A stretch of DNA of 13,924 nt from Bacteroidota bacterium. Its GTDB lineage: Bacteria > Bacteroidota > Bacteroidia > Chitinophagales > Chitinophagaceae. This document shows positions 7,419 to 13,924 of the stretch, in pieces; position 1 is the first letter of the stretch, and each line of letters begins with the position of its first letter. The stretch covers positions 1 through 13,924 of the forward strand of contig JAEYOL010000099.1 of NCBI GenBank assembly GCA_023411775.1. The letters are read 5' to 3'. The position numbers were made by a program, and so were the translations under genes. The notes under the pieces are model-generated. The model searched no databases and was not told the DNA's origin. It saw only the letters and a program-made list of their open reading frames with translations.

Positions 7419-7478
7419 CTCAATCTCAACCTCAACCTCAGCCTCAACCTCAGCCTCAGCCTCAGCCTCAACCTCAAC
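7419..7478. repeat. Ten-copy hexamer tandem repeat (CTCAAC/CTCAGC) before gpsA
   Basis: Ten uninterrupted 6-base units fill 7419-7478: one CTCAAT, five CTCAAC and four CTCAGC, in mixed order. The plus strand therefore has no G other than those in CTCAGC. The tract takes up two thirds of the 90-base gap between the adaptor stop and gpsA, and ends 10 bases before the gpsA ATG. On the minus strand it reads as alternating Glu-Val/Glu-Ala, which accounts for an acidic shadow ORF there. Confidence 0.95.
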
Positions 7479-7488
7479 CTTTAAAAGT

Positions 7489-8532
7489 ATGGCTCGTAAA
7501 TTCGGTGTTATCGGAAGCGGCAGTTGGGCGACAGCATTGGTAAAGATACTGACCGATAACGGCCATGCCCTCAACTGGTGGATACGCAATGAGAAGAACA
7601 TCGAATTCATCAGCAGGCGTCATCACAATCCCAGCTATCTTCAATCCGTCAGTTTTGATGCAAGGCTGCTCAATATGACCAGTGATATTGATGATGTCAT
7701 CAGGTCTTCTGAAGTTTTGATCATTGGTATTCCATCTGCTTTTATTGAACAAAGTATTGGGCATTTGCAGCCTGGTGACCTCGAAAATAAAAAGATCATC
7801 AGCGCGGTAAAAGGGATTTTACCAGAACAAAACATACTCCTTAATTATTACCTGCAACAAAAATTCGGTTTTGCGATTGAAAATTATTTCGCCATACTGG
7901 GGCCCTGTCATGCGGAAGAAGTGGCGGCGGAAAAACTTTCCTATTTAACCATTTCCGGTATTGATGTAACAACCGCTGCGGAACTGGCGTCTTATTTTTC
8001 AAGCGGCTATATCAATACCATTATCAATCATGATATACTGGGTGTACAATATGCGGCCGTATTGAAGAATATTTACGCGTTGGGTGCTGGTATCGCGCAT
8101 GGTTTGGATTATGGAGACAATTTTTTAAGTGTTTATATTGCCAATAGTGCTGATGAAATGGCCTCCTTTCTACGGGAGTTTGGAGCCGAGCATATTGTCG
8201 TGGGCGAACATGAAGGTGAAGATCCCATTACTCACCGCCGTACGCCGAACTATGCGGCTTCCGTGTACCTGGGCGACCTGCTGGTTACCTGTTACTCCCT
8301 GCATAGCCGAAACCGGACTTTTGGCAATATGATCGGGAAGGGTTACTCAGTGAGAGCAGCGCAACTGGAGTTGAATATGGTGGCTGAAGGATACAATGCG
8401 GCAAAATGTATCTATAATATTAACAAATCTGTTGACGCACCCATGCCTATTGCGGAGTCCATATATAAGATACTTTGGGAAAATGTTAAACCCGCCGATG
8501 GGTTTAAACAGATAGAAGAAGTGTTGGTCTGA
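7489..8532 (+). CDS. gpsA: NAD(P)H-dependent glycerol-3-phosphate dehydrogenase
   Basis: Cytoplasmic enzyme that reduces dihydroxyacetone phosphate to sn-glycerol 3-phosphate, the backbone for phospholipids. The 347 residues are close to the usual 330-340. The N-terminal Rossmann motif is GVIGSGSWATAL (residues 6-17), with WWIRN where the cofactor ribose is met. SAVKG holds Lys108, GPCHAEEVA is at 139-147, and LKNIYALGAGIAHGLDYGDN holds the catalytic Lys193. The substrate-binding GDLLVTCYSLHSRNRTFG is at 262-279, with Arg274 and Asn275. GPCHAEEV replaces the better known GPSFA-E, and a loop of about 15 residues at 238-255 looks longer than in E. coli. The ATG at 7489 lies right behind a hexamer repeat, with no Shine-Dalgarno sequence. 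It is probably transcribed separately from, or loosely with, the efflux genes. Confidence 0.93.
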   Translation: MARKFGVIGSGSWATALVKILTDNGHALNWWIRNEKNIEFISRRHHNPSYLQSVSFDARLLNMTSDIDDVIRSSEVLIIGIPSAFIEQSIGHLQPGDLENKKIISAVKGILPEQNILLNYYLQQKFGFAIENYFAILGPCHAEEVAAEKLSYLTISGIDVTTAAELASYFSSGYINTIINHDILGVQYAAVLKNIYALGAGIAHGLDYGDNFLSVYIANSADEMASFLREFGAEHIVVGEHEGEDPITHRRTPNYAASVYLGDLLVTCYSLHSRNRTFGNMIGKGYSVRAAQLELNMVAEGYNAAKCIYNINKSVDAPMPIAESIYKILWENVKPADGFKQIEEVLV

Positions 8533-8550
8533 CAGGTAGGTTTTGAAGTA

Positions 8551-8582
8551 TAAGTTCCAGTAAACTTCAGAGCCGGAACTTA
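8551..8582 (+). terminator. Hairpin after gpsA, possible terminator
   Basis: TAAGTTCC (8551-8558) and GGAACTTA (8575-8582) form a perfect 8-bp stem with a 16-base loop, followed by an A/T-rich AACTTTTAATT. It lies 18 bases after the gpsA stop and 11 before the next small ORF. The T-run is imperfect, so it could instead be a regulatory hairpin for that ORF. Confidence 0.4.
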
Positions 8583-8593
8583 AACTTTTAATT

Positions 8594-8707
8594 ATGCCTC
8601 TGTCTTATCATGGTTTTGGTCCCGCTGCCATTTTGATAATGATCGTTTCGGTGATCATTGGCGAGCTTTATAAGGCATACAAACGCCGGCAGCAACAACA
8701 GCACTAA
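8594..8707 (+). CDS. 37-residue putative single-span membrane protein
   Basis: An ATG-to-TAA frame of 37 residues, MPLSYHGFGP followed by a hydrophobic stretch of about 16 residues (AAILIMIVSVIIGEL, ending near residue 25) and a basic, Gln-rich tail KAYKRRQQQQH. The layout predicts one helix with the positive tail in the cytoplasm. It fills almost the whole gap between gpsA and hemW, and its TAA (8705-8707) overlaps the hemW stop (8704-8706, minus strand) tail to tail. I do not recognise the family. A frame this short could arise by chance, but the organised hydrophobic-then-basic composition and the exact fit in the gap favour a real gene. Confidence 0.5.
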   Translation: MPLSYHGFGPAAILIMIVSVIIGELYKAYKRRQQQQH

Positions 8708-9816
8708 TCAAAGAAAAGATCGGCCGCGATGCCGTCTGCCATTAGTTTCCCTTTCCTGGTTAGTCTGAGAAAATTGTTTTCAACAAACAGCATTTCCCCC
8801 TCCCTGTATTTCTTTGAACGCTGTAATACCGCTGCGCGACGCGGTTCATCAAGTTTATCAACATCCAATCCTTCCATGGTTCGCAATGAGATCATGATGT
8901 ATTCGTTCAATTTTTGGACCGGTGTCAGTAACTCTTTCTCCAGGGGTAGCACACCTTCATTTATGGAGGAGATATATTTATTGTTGTTGGCAATATTCCA
9001 CCACCTGGCATCCCCGTCGAAAGAATGAGCCGAAGGACCTATGCCAAGATATTTTTTTCCCTGCCAGTAGGAAGAATTATGCCGGCTACGTAATCCGGGT
9101 TTTGCAAAATTGGAAATTTCATAATGTTCGTATCCCGCTGCGGCCAGCCATTCCATTAGTAATAAAAACTGTTCTGATTGTTTGTCAGTATCCACTTCAG
9201 CTACCCGCTTTTCACGGATCATTTTGTCGAGTGGTGTTTTAGGTTCTACCGTCAGCGCGTAGCAGGAGAGGTGTGGAATACCGAGGGACAAGGCCGTTTC
9301 TACATTTTGTTTCCATTTCTCGTTACTTAGGTCAGGCGTGCCATAGATTAGGTCAATGGTGATATTGTCAAAGCTGCCGATCGCCAGGCGCAAATTGTCG
9401 ATGGCCTGCCTGGCGCTGTGGGCCCGGTTCATCCAGCGAAGGTCTTCTTCAAAAAAACTTTGTATACCAATACTCAACCGGTTGATACCTGCCTCCCGCC
9501 AGCCTTCCAGCTTCTGCTGGTGGATATCGTCGGGATTAGCTTCGAGGGTTATTTCCGCATCGGCGGTGATCAGGAACCGCGATCTTAATTTGTCAAGTAT
9601 CCGGCTGATCTCTTCCGGGCTGCACAGGCTTGGCGTGCCGCCTCCAAGGTACACGGTGCCAACGGTTTCATCACGGAAATTTTCATATTGCAGGTCAGTT
9701 TCCTTCAATAAAGAAGATATTAATTCGTTTTTATACCGCAGTGAAGTAGAAAAATGAAAATTACAGTAGTGGCAGGCTTGCCTGCAAAAGGGAATATGGA
9801 TATAAATGCCGCTCAA
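8704..9816 (-). CDS. hemW: HemW, radical-SAM heme chaperone (HemN-like), TTG start
   Basis: A 370-residue radical SAM protein. Residues 11-20 read CRQACHYCNF, the CxxxCxxC cluster ligands Cys11, Cys15 and Cys18, without the extra Cys just after the cluster that marks true coproporphyrinogen dehydrogenase HemN. GGGTPSL (58-64), EANPDD (92-97) and LSIGIQSF (114-121) are the SAM-binding strands. RHNSSYW (245-251) carries the HNxxYW motif typical of HemW. HemW binds heme and passes it to target proteins; older annotations call it an oxygen-independent coproporphyrinogen oxidase. The protein must begin at the TTG at 9814-9816: the family starts almost exactly with M-x-G-IYIHIPFC, and no in-frame ATG exists upstream before a stop at about 9904. 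It is divergent from the Omp85 gene with 81 bases between. Confidence 0.92.
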   Translation of the reverse strand: MSGIYIHIPFCRQACHYCNFHFSTSLRYKNELISSLLKETDLQYENFRDETVGTVYLGGGTPSLCSPEEISRILDKLRSRFLITADAEITLEANPDDIHQQKLEGWREAGINRLSIGIQSFFEEDLRWMNRAHSARQAIDNLRLAIGSFDNITIDLIYGTPDLSNEKWKQNVETALSLGIPHLSCYALTVEPKTPLDKMIREKRVAEVDTDKQSEQFLLLMEWLAAAGYEHYEISNFAKPGLRSRHNSSYWQGKKYLGIGPSAHSFDGDARWWNIANNNKYISSINEGVLPLEKELLTPVQKLNEYIMISLRTMEGLDVDKLDEPRRAAVLQRSKKYREGEMLFVENNFLRLTRKGKLMADGIAADLFFD

Positions 9817-9897
9817 CCAGGTTTGTGATTTAATGGATATTTTTAATTTCTTTTCCTCGGGTTTAAAACAATGAATACCTATGATAGTTGACCAGGC

Positions 9898-11697
9898 ATG
9901 ACAAAATTAAGGCTTCATATACTGGCCCCGTTTTTTTTATTGTTCTGTGGGAAAGCAGCAGGGCAGGACTTGTACCCGCTGCGAATTGATGGCGTAGATA
10001 AGGACTCCAATTTCATAAAATCGCTGGGAGTAAAAACCCTTTTTAACCACCGCAATGAATGTGTGGCCTATATAGATCAACTCCCCCAATTCCTGCAATC
10101 ACTGGGTTATGTCACCGCTTCCGTTGATTCTGTTTGGTACGATTCATTGTGGGCACGAGTTACATTATATATCGGCGATCGTTATGAATGGGCCCAGCTT
10201 AATGTTGATGGTGTTGACCCCAACGTGTTGCAGGCCGTCGGTTGGCGCGACCGTGTCTTTAGCGGCAAGGCGATGGATTTTTCACAGGTCAATATATGGC
10301 AGGAGAAAATCCTCAACTATATGGAGAATTCAGGTTATCCTTTTGCAAAGGTCGAACTGGATAGCCTGCAGGTAGTTGGCGAAAAAGTCTCGGCAAGATT
10401 GCGACTTGAGAAAGGACCCTCCTATAAAGTGGATAGTATCAGGGTACTCGGGGACACAAAAATCTCCAACGAATTTTTACAGCGATACCTGGAGATCCGG
10501 AATGGCAGTTTATATAATAAGGAAAAACTGCTCAGGGTGAGCAGCCGCATCCGCGAACTAACTTACGTTGAAGAAGAATATCCTCCCCGGCTGGTCTGGC
10601 TGGGTACAGGATCGGTGCTGGAACTTTACCTGAAACCTAAAAAAAGCAGCCAGGTAAATGTATTGGTTGGATTTTTACCCAATAACGACCAGCTTTCTTC
10701 CAAAAAAATACTCATCACCGGTGAGGCGAACCTTCTACTGAGAAATGCGCTTGGAGCGGGGGAGACAATCGGTTTGAACTGGCAGCAATTGCAGGTAAAA
10801 TCGCCCAGGCTGAATATTCTTTACCAGCATCCATATCTTTTTAGTTCGCCGATCGGGTTAGACTTTGCTTTCGACATGTTTCGGAAAGACAGTACTTTCC
10901 TTAATGTGAACTTCAGGCTGGGTGCGCAGTATATTTTGAATGTAAACCAGTCGGGGAAACTCTTCCTTCAAAAAAGCCAGTCAATAGTAAATGGTGTTAA
11001 TAAGAATTTCATCTTGCAACAATATCGACTCCCTGATGAAGCTGATGTAAGTTCTACAAATATTGGGGTGGACTATGAGTTTAATAATACAAACTATCGT
11101 CTGAACCCAACCAGTGGGAATGAATTTCGTCTCATTACTTCTATCGGTACCAGGAAGATCAAGAAGAATAGCGAAATACTGGAGCTGAAAGATCCCGGTA
11201 ACCCTTCCTTTGATTTTGGGACTTTATATGATACCATCAAACTAAAAACCTACCAGTTCAGGGCCAGGGCCACGGCAGCGAAATATCTTCCCCTGGGAAG
11301 CCAGCGGCGGACCACGATAAAAATAGGTTTCAACGGTGGGATGTTTCAAAGCGCCAGCATTTTCAGGAATGAACTTTTCCAGATCGGGGGCTATCAGCTT
11401 CTGCGGGGTTTTGACGAGGAAAGCCAGTACCTGTCGCATTTTTTGATCGGTACGGCTGAGTTTCGTTACCTCGTTGGTCAAAACTCCTATTTTTATGGTT
11501 TTACCGATGGTGGCTGGGGCCGCAATAAAAGTCAGAATACCGATGTAGACTACACTTATTTTGGAACCGGGCTGGGGCTTGCATTTGAAACCAAGGTTGG
11601 TATATTCAACCTGGCCTGGGCAGTGGGAAAAAGAAGCGACCTCGAGTTTAATTTACGTCAATCAAAAATTCATATCGGCTTTGTCAACTATTTTTAA
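9898..11697 (+). CDS. Omp85-superfamily (BamA/TamA-like) outer-membrane protein
   Basis: A 599-residue outer-membrane protein. Residues 1-22 are a signal peptide ending AAG before QDLYP. The periplasmic part to about residue 250 contains POTRA-like modules; the clearest is YKVDSIRVLGDTKISNEFLQ to about 240, and a more diverged one lies near 75-165. The C-terminal part (about 255-599) alternates as a 16-strand barrel would. LLRGFDEE with Arg503-Gly504-Phe505 is the conserved RGF/Y motif of Omp85 loop 6, and the last residue is Phe, as recognised by the BAM machinery. BamA itself in this phylum is longer (about 800+ residues, five POTRAs), so this is more likely a TamA-type or lineage-specific paralogue that helps insert or translocate outer-membrane proteins. 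Client unknown. The next gene follows after 46 bases. Confidence 0.85.
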   Translation: MTKLRLHILAPFFLLFCGKAAGQDLYPLRIDGVDKDSNFIKSLGVKTLFNHRNECVAYIDQLPQFLQSLGYVTASVDSVWYDSLWARVTLYIGDRYEWAQLNVDGVDPNVLQAVGWRDRVFSGKAMDFSQVNIWQEKILNYMENSGYPFAKVELDSLQVVGEKVSARLRLEKGPSYKVDSIRVLGDTKISNEFLQRYLEIRNGSLYNKEKLLRVSSRIRELTYVEEEYPPRLVWLGTGSVLELYLKPKKSSQVNVLVGFLPNNDQLSSKKILITGEANLLLRNALGAGETIGLNWQQLQVKSPRLNILYQHPYLFSSPIGLDFAFDMFRKDSTFLNVNFRLGAQYILNVNQSGKLFLQKSQSIVNGVNKNFILQQYRLPDEADVSSTNIGVDYEFNNTNYRLNPTSGNEFRLITSIGTRKIKKNSEILELKDPGNPSFDFGTLYDTIKLKTYQFRARATAAKYLPLGSQRRTTIKIGFNGGMFQSASIFRNELFQIGGYQLLRGFDEESQYLSHFLIGTAEFRYLVGQNSYFYGFTDGGWGRNKSQNTDVDYTYFGTGLGLAFETKVGIFNLAWAVGKRSDLEFNLRQSKIHIGFVNYF

Positions 11698-11743
11698 CTT
11701 TTAAAACCAATTCGACTCTATAAACCTTTTAAACCTCTACTAC

Positions 11744-12679
11744 TTGCTTCGGATCTTTTTCTTATTAATTGGTTTGATTATTTCCTCATGCCTGGCAGCA
11801 CAAGTCAGTATTGTGCCCACTCCTGCCACAGGGGCTGACACGCTGCACTCTCCCGACACCAGTGCGGCTGTTTATCCGGTTGATACCGTTTCCCGCCGCC
11901 CCATCACCCTTTTTTCCAATTCCGGTCGCAACCTGATCGATAGTTTGCCCCTGACTTACCAATTGATGAGTAAACATCCATTTTATAGTTTCAACACCCC
12001 AGCCGTAAGCAGTTATTCCGATATAAGGCGATTTGAGGGTAAGGAGCTCTTATTTTATGTAGTGACGGCGCTGGTGATGGTTTTTGGTTTGCTGAAACTC
12101 GGGTTTTCAAAATATTTCAACGACCTGTTCCGGGTTTTCTTCCGCACCACCCTCAAACAAAGGCAGATCCGGGAGCAACTGATGCAGACACCCTTCCCGT
12201 CCCTGGTTTTTAATGGTTTTTTTGTCGCGAGTGCCGGGCTGTACCTTACCCTGCTGTTCCAGCATTTCGAGATCACGCCTATCGAAAATTTCTGGCTCTT
12301 GTACCTTTATTGTTGCATCGGGTTGTCTGTGATCTACCTGGTCAAGTTCGTGGGACTGATCATTTGCGGCTGGCTTTTTAACATGCGTAAAGCTGCCGAT
12401 TCCTATATTTTTATTGTTTTTATCATCAACAAAGTGATTGGGATCGCCCTGGTTCCGTTCATTGTTTTACTGGCATTTAGCGATGAGATCATGTATAATG
12501 TGGCCCTCGTGCTGTCCTGGTGTACGGTTGGAGCCCTTTTTCTGTACCGGTTTATCTTAGGATTTGCTGCTATTCGTAACGAGGTCAGGTTCAACCTATT
12601 TCACTTTTTTTTGTATCTCTGCGCCTTCGAAATTGCACCCCTGCTGCTGATTTACAAGCTCTTATTGTTCTTTTTCTAA
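11744..12679 (+). CDS. DUF4271 multi-span membrane protein, TTG start
   Basis: A 311-residue protein matching the Bacteroidota-specific DUF4271 family as I recognise it. The N-terminus is a signal-like helix (LRIFFLLIGLIISS) followed by CLAAQ, compatible with either a lipobox Cys16 or cleavage after AA. A Pro/Thr/Ser/Asp-rich linker runs from about 22 to 60. The family domain begins near NLIDSLPLTYQLMSKHPFY (about 63-81), followed by about six hydrophobic segments (roughly 101-120, 152-172, 184-206, 221-246, 250-274, 286-310). The only start that keeps the signal segment is the TTG at 11744; no in-frame ATG lies between the upstream stop and the hydrophobic core. Function is unknown. It sits directly upstream of hemD, a neighbourhood that I believe is common in the phylum. 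Confidence 0.8.
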   Translation: MLRIFFLLIGLIISSCLAAQVSIVPTPATGADTLHSPDTSAAVYPVDTVSRRPITLFSNSGRNLIDSLPLTYQLMSKHPFYSFNTPAVSSYSDIRRFEGKELLFYVVTALVMVFGLLKLGFSKYFNDLFRVFFRTTLKQRQIREQLMQTPFPSLVFNGFFVASAGLYLTLLFQHFEITPIENFWLLYLYCCIGLSVIYLVKFVGLIICGWLFNMRKAADSYIFIVFIINKVIGIALVPFIVLLAFSDEIMYNVALVLSWCTVGALFLYRFILGFAAIRNEVRFNLFHFFLYLCAFEIAPLLLIYKLLLFFF

Positions 12680-12690
12680 GTATAATAACT

Positions 12691-12698
12691 TAGCTTTG
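12691..12698 (+). promoter_or_regulatory. Bacteroidota-type -7 element before hemD
   Basis: TAGCTTTG is an exact TAnnTTTG match and would give a leader of about 15-20 bases before the hemD ATG at 12721. The -33 TTG is poorly spaced (12665-12667, 23 bases away). It overlaps a 6-bp palindrome, CTAAGT-ATAATA-ACTTAG (12676-12693), that also covers the stop codon of the DUF4271 gene. This suggests hemD can be transcribed on its own. Confidence 0.45.
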
Positions 12699-12720
12699 CA
12701 CACAAATTTAGCCACACCAC

Positions 12721-13521
12721 ATGATAAAAAATGGGGTCAAAAAGGTCGACGACCAGGCCAAAACGATTCAGAAGATATTGATCACTCAGCCGAGACCAGA
12801 AAGTGACAAGTCGCCATACTTCGAACTTTCCCGGAAATATGGTCTCGATTTGGAATTCCAGCCTTTTATTCGTCTTGAAGGAATCCCGGCCCGTGAATTC
12901 AGGAAGCAAAAGATCGATATCCAAAGCCATACCGGTGTAGTATTCACCAGCCGCAACGCGATCGACCACTTTTTCAGGACTTGTGATGAAATGAAGGTCA
13001 GCGTGTCGCAGGATACCAAGTATTTCTGCATCACAGAAGCGGTAGCACTTTATCTCCAGAAATTTATACTCTATCGCAAACGCAAAGTGTTTTATGGTTC
13101 CGATGGTACCAACAAAAGCATGTTTGACGTGATCAACAAACATAAGGGTAATGAAAAATTCCTTTATGTATGTTCCGAGAACCAGCAGGACAACGAGATC
13201 GTAAACTGGTTAAAGGCCAATAATTGCGAATTTGCACTGGCTTTTATGTATCGCACCCAGAGCAATGACGTAAAGGAATTCCTGGCCAGCAATCATTTTG
13301 ACGTGATCTGCTTTTTCACGCCAAGCGGGATCAAAAGCCTGTTTGATAACTTACCAAAGTATAAACAAAACGGAACCGTGATCGGTGCATTTGGTGGTAA
13401 TACGACCAGAGCTGCCGAGGAAGCCGGCCTGACACTTGAGATCAAAGCACCCCAACCCCAGGCACCCAGCATGGTGGCAGCCCTGGACAGGTTTCTGGCG
13501 GAAACGGTTAAAAAGAAATAA
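12721..13521 (+). CDS. hemD: Uroporphyrinogen-III synthase
   Basis: Cytoplasmic enzyme that closes hydroxymethylbilane with inversion of ring D to give uroporphyrinogen III, the branch point for heme, siroheme and B12. The 266 residues show the loosely conserved HemD pattern of two Rossmann-like domains. ILITQPRPESDKSPYFELSR (residues 20-39) opens domain 1, and VVFTSRNAIDHFF (about 73-85) closes it. Domain 2 runs from about 118 to 225 with VICFFTPSGIKSLF (about 195-208). GAFGGNTTRAAEEAGL (about 222-237) is the typical C-terminal IGxxTAxAAxxxG signature. HemD proteins diverge strongly in sequence, so the call rests on these motifs and length. About 18 residues precede the first strand, slightly more than usual, so a later start is possible, but no nearby in-frame ATG is better placed. 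Confidence 0.85.
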   Translation: MIKNGVKKVDDQAKTIQKILITQPRPESDKSPYFELSRKYGLDLEFQPFIRLEGIPAREFRKQKIDIQSHTGVVFTSRNAIDHFFRTCDEMKVSVSQDTKYFCITEAVALYLQKFILYRKRKVFYGSDGTNKSMFDVINKHKGNEKFLYVCSENQQDNEIVNWLKANNCEFALAFMYRTQSNDVKEFLASNHFDVICFFTPSGIKSLFDNLPKYKQNGTVIGAFGGNTTRAAEEAGLTLEIKAPQPQAPSMVAALDRFLAETVKKK

Positions 13522-13546
13522 TCTAAATAGCAATACATTCTTATAT

Positions 13547-13573
13547 GAAAGCATCATTTCAAATGATGCTTTC
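13547..13573. terminator. 27-base palindrome, likely bidirectional terminator after hemD
   Basis: GAAAGCATCATTT and AAATGATGCTTTC flank a single C as a perfect inverted repeat, so a stem of 11-12 bp with a short loop forms on either strand. It is followed on the plus strand by TTCTTGT. It lies 25 bases after the hemD stop and 79 before the next start. The trailing T-run is short, but the position and stem strength fit a terminator. Confidence 0.65.
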
Positions 13574-13651
13574 TTCTTGTCACCTGATTGATCCTGGCCC
13601 ACTGTATTGATGTGCTCCCGCCACAAACGCATTTACCCCGAACTTTGCAGC

Positions 13652-13924
13652 ATGCATCCATTTACCAACCGGCTCATACATGAATCAAGTCCTTATCTCC
13701 AGCAACATGCTCATAACCCCGTGAACTGGTATCCCTGGGGAGAAGAAGCCCTGGGAAAAGCGAAGCGGGAAAACAAACCTATACTCGTAAGTATAGGCTA
13801 CGCGGCCTGTCACTGGTGTCATGTGATCGAAAGAGAAAGTTTCGAAAACGAGGAGACCGCCCGGATCATGAACGAAAGTTTCGTCAATATTAAAATAGAC
13901 CGGGAAGAGCGACCGGACCTTGAC
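13652..13924 (+). CDS. YyaL/DUF255 thioredoxin-domain protein, N-terminal part only
   Basis: Ninety-one codons from the ATG at 13652 to the window edge. NRLIHESSPYLQQHAHNPVN (residues 6-25), WYPWGEEAL (26-34) and GYAACHWCHVIERESFENEE (49-68) are the hallmark of the DUF255/YyaL family (SPATA20 in animals). The family has a thioredoxin-like N-terminal domain with the CxxC-type pair Cys53-His-Trp-Cys56, followed in full-length proteins (about 650-700 residues) by a six-hairpin glycosidase-like region not seen here. The biochemical role is not well defined. A degenerate -7 box (GAACTTTG, 13640-13647) ends just before the start. Confidence 0.92.
   Translation, partial: MHPFTNRLIHESSPYLQQHAHNPVNWYPWGEEALGKAKRENKPILVSIGYAACHWCHVIERESFENEETARIMNESFVNIKIDREERPDLD

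Noticed and set aside
7317..7610. Minus-strand ORF with long Glu-Val/Glu-Ala stretch
   Set aside because: It is only the reverse reading of the hexamer repeat plus antisense of the adaptor and gpsA genes; low-complexity composition, not a gene.
9817..9897. Divergent promoters between hemW and the Omp85 gene
   Set aside because: Promoters must exist here, but no TAnnTTTG element with a suitably spaced TTG could be found on either strand, so none is annotated.
12676..13143. Minus-strand 155-codon open frame
   Set aside because: Antisense to hemD, which has the recognisable motifs; no domain pattern of its own.
1..13924. CRISPR array, insertion sequence, prophage, tRNA or rRNA genes
   Set aside because: No regularly spaced direct repeats with spacers, no transposase or integrase motifs, no terminal inverted repeats with target duplications, and no cloverleaf or rRNA signatures were seen on either strand.

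Overview
The window looks like ordinary chromosomal DNA from a member of the Bacteroidota, most likely of the Chitinophagaceae/Chitinophagales type. The reasons are the phylum-style promoter element (TAnnTTTG), the absence of clear Shine-Dalgarno sequences, a DUF4271 membrane protein next to hemD, a TolC/adaptor pair in the local style, and short intergenic repeat families typical of such genomes. The taxonomic placement is inference from these features; no rRNA or tRNA gene is present.

Layout. Bases 1-1456 (minus) hold the N-terminal part of a BtuB-like TonB-dependent receptor that runs off the left edge, preceded by a clear cobalamin riboswitch (about 1571-1762). Divergently, an APC-family amino-acid permease (1880-3265) overlaps by 4 bases with a MetC-like PLP enzyme (3262-4431), so the two form a translationally coupled pair. 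From 4493 a TolC-type outer-membrane channel and an HlyD/MacA-type periplasmic adaptor (to 7398) form two parts of a tripartite exporter, with no inner-membrane pump in the window. A ten-unit hexamer repeat separates the adaptor from a GpsA-type glycerol-3-phosphate dehydrogenase (7489-8532). A 37-residue membrane mini-ORF (8594-8707) then meets hemW (8704-9816, minus) tail to tail. Divergent from hemW are an Omp85/TamA-like outer-membrane protein (9898-11697), a DUF4271 membrane protein (11744-12679) and uroporphyrinogen-III synthase hemD (12721-13521). A strong palindrome ends this run, and a YyaL/thioredoxin-domain protein (13652 onward) is cut by the right edge.

How it fits together. Three loci touch tetrapyrroles: vitamin B12 uptake under riboswitch control, HemW (heme chaperone) and HemD (the last common step before heme/siroheme/B12 branches). 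The permease-lyase pair points to import and cleavage of a sulfur amino acid. The rest is envelope biology (efflux, Omp85 assembly) and phospholipid backbone synthesis.

I did not find a convincing undescribed system such as a defence island, CRISPR array, mobile element or novel RNA. The items most worth a second look are the two intergenic repeat tracts, the 37-residue ORF, the pump-less efflux pair, the DUF4271-hemD pairing, and the non-ATG starts of hemW and the DUF4271 gene.
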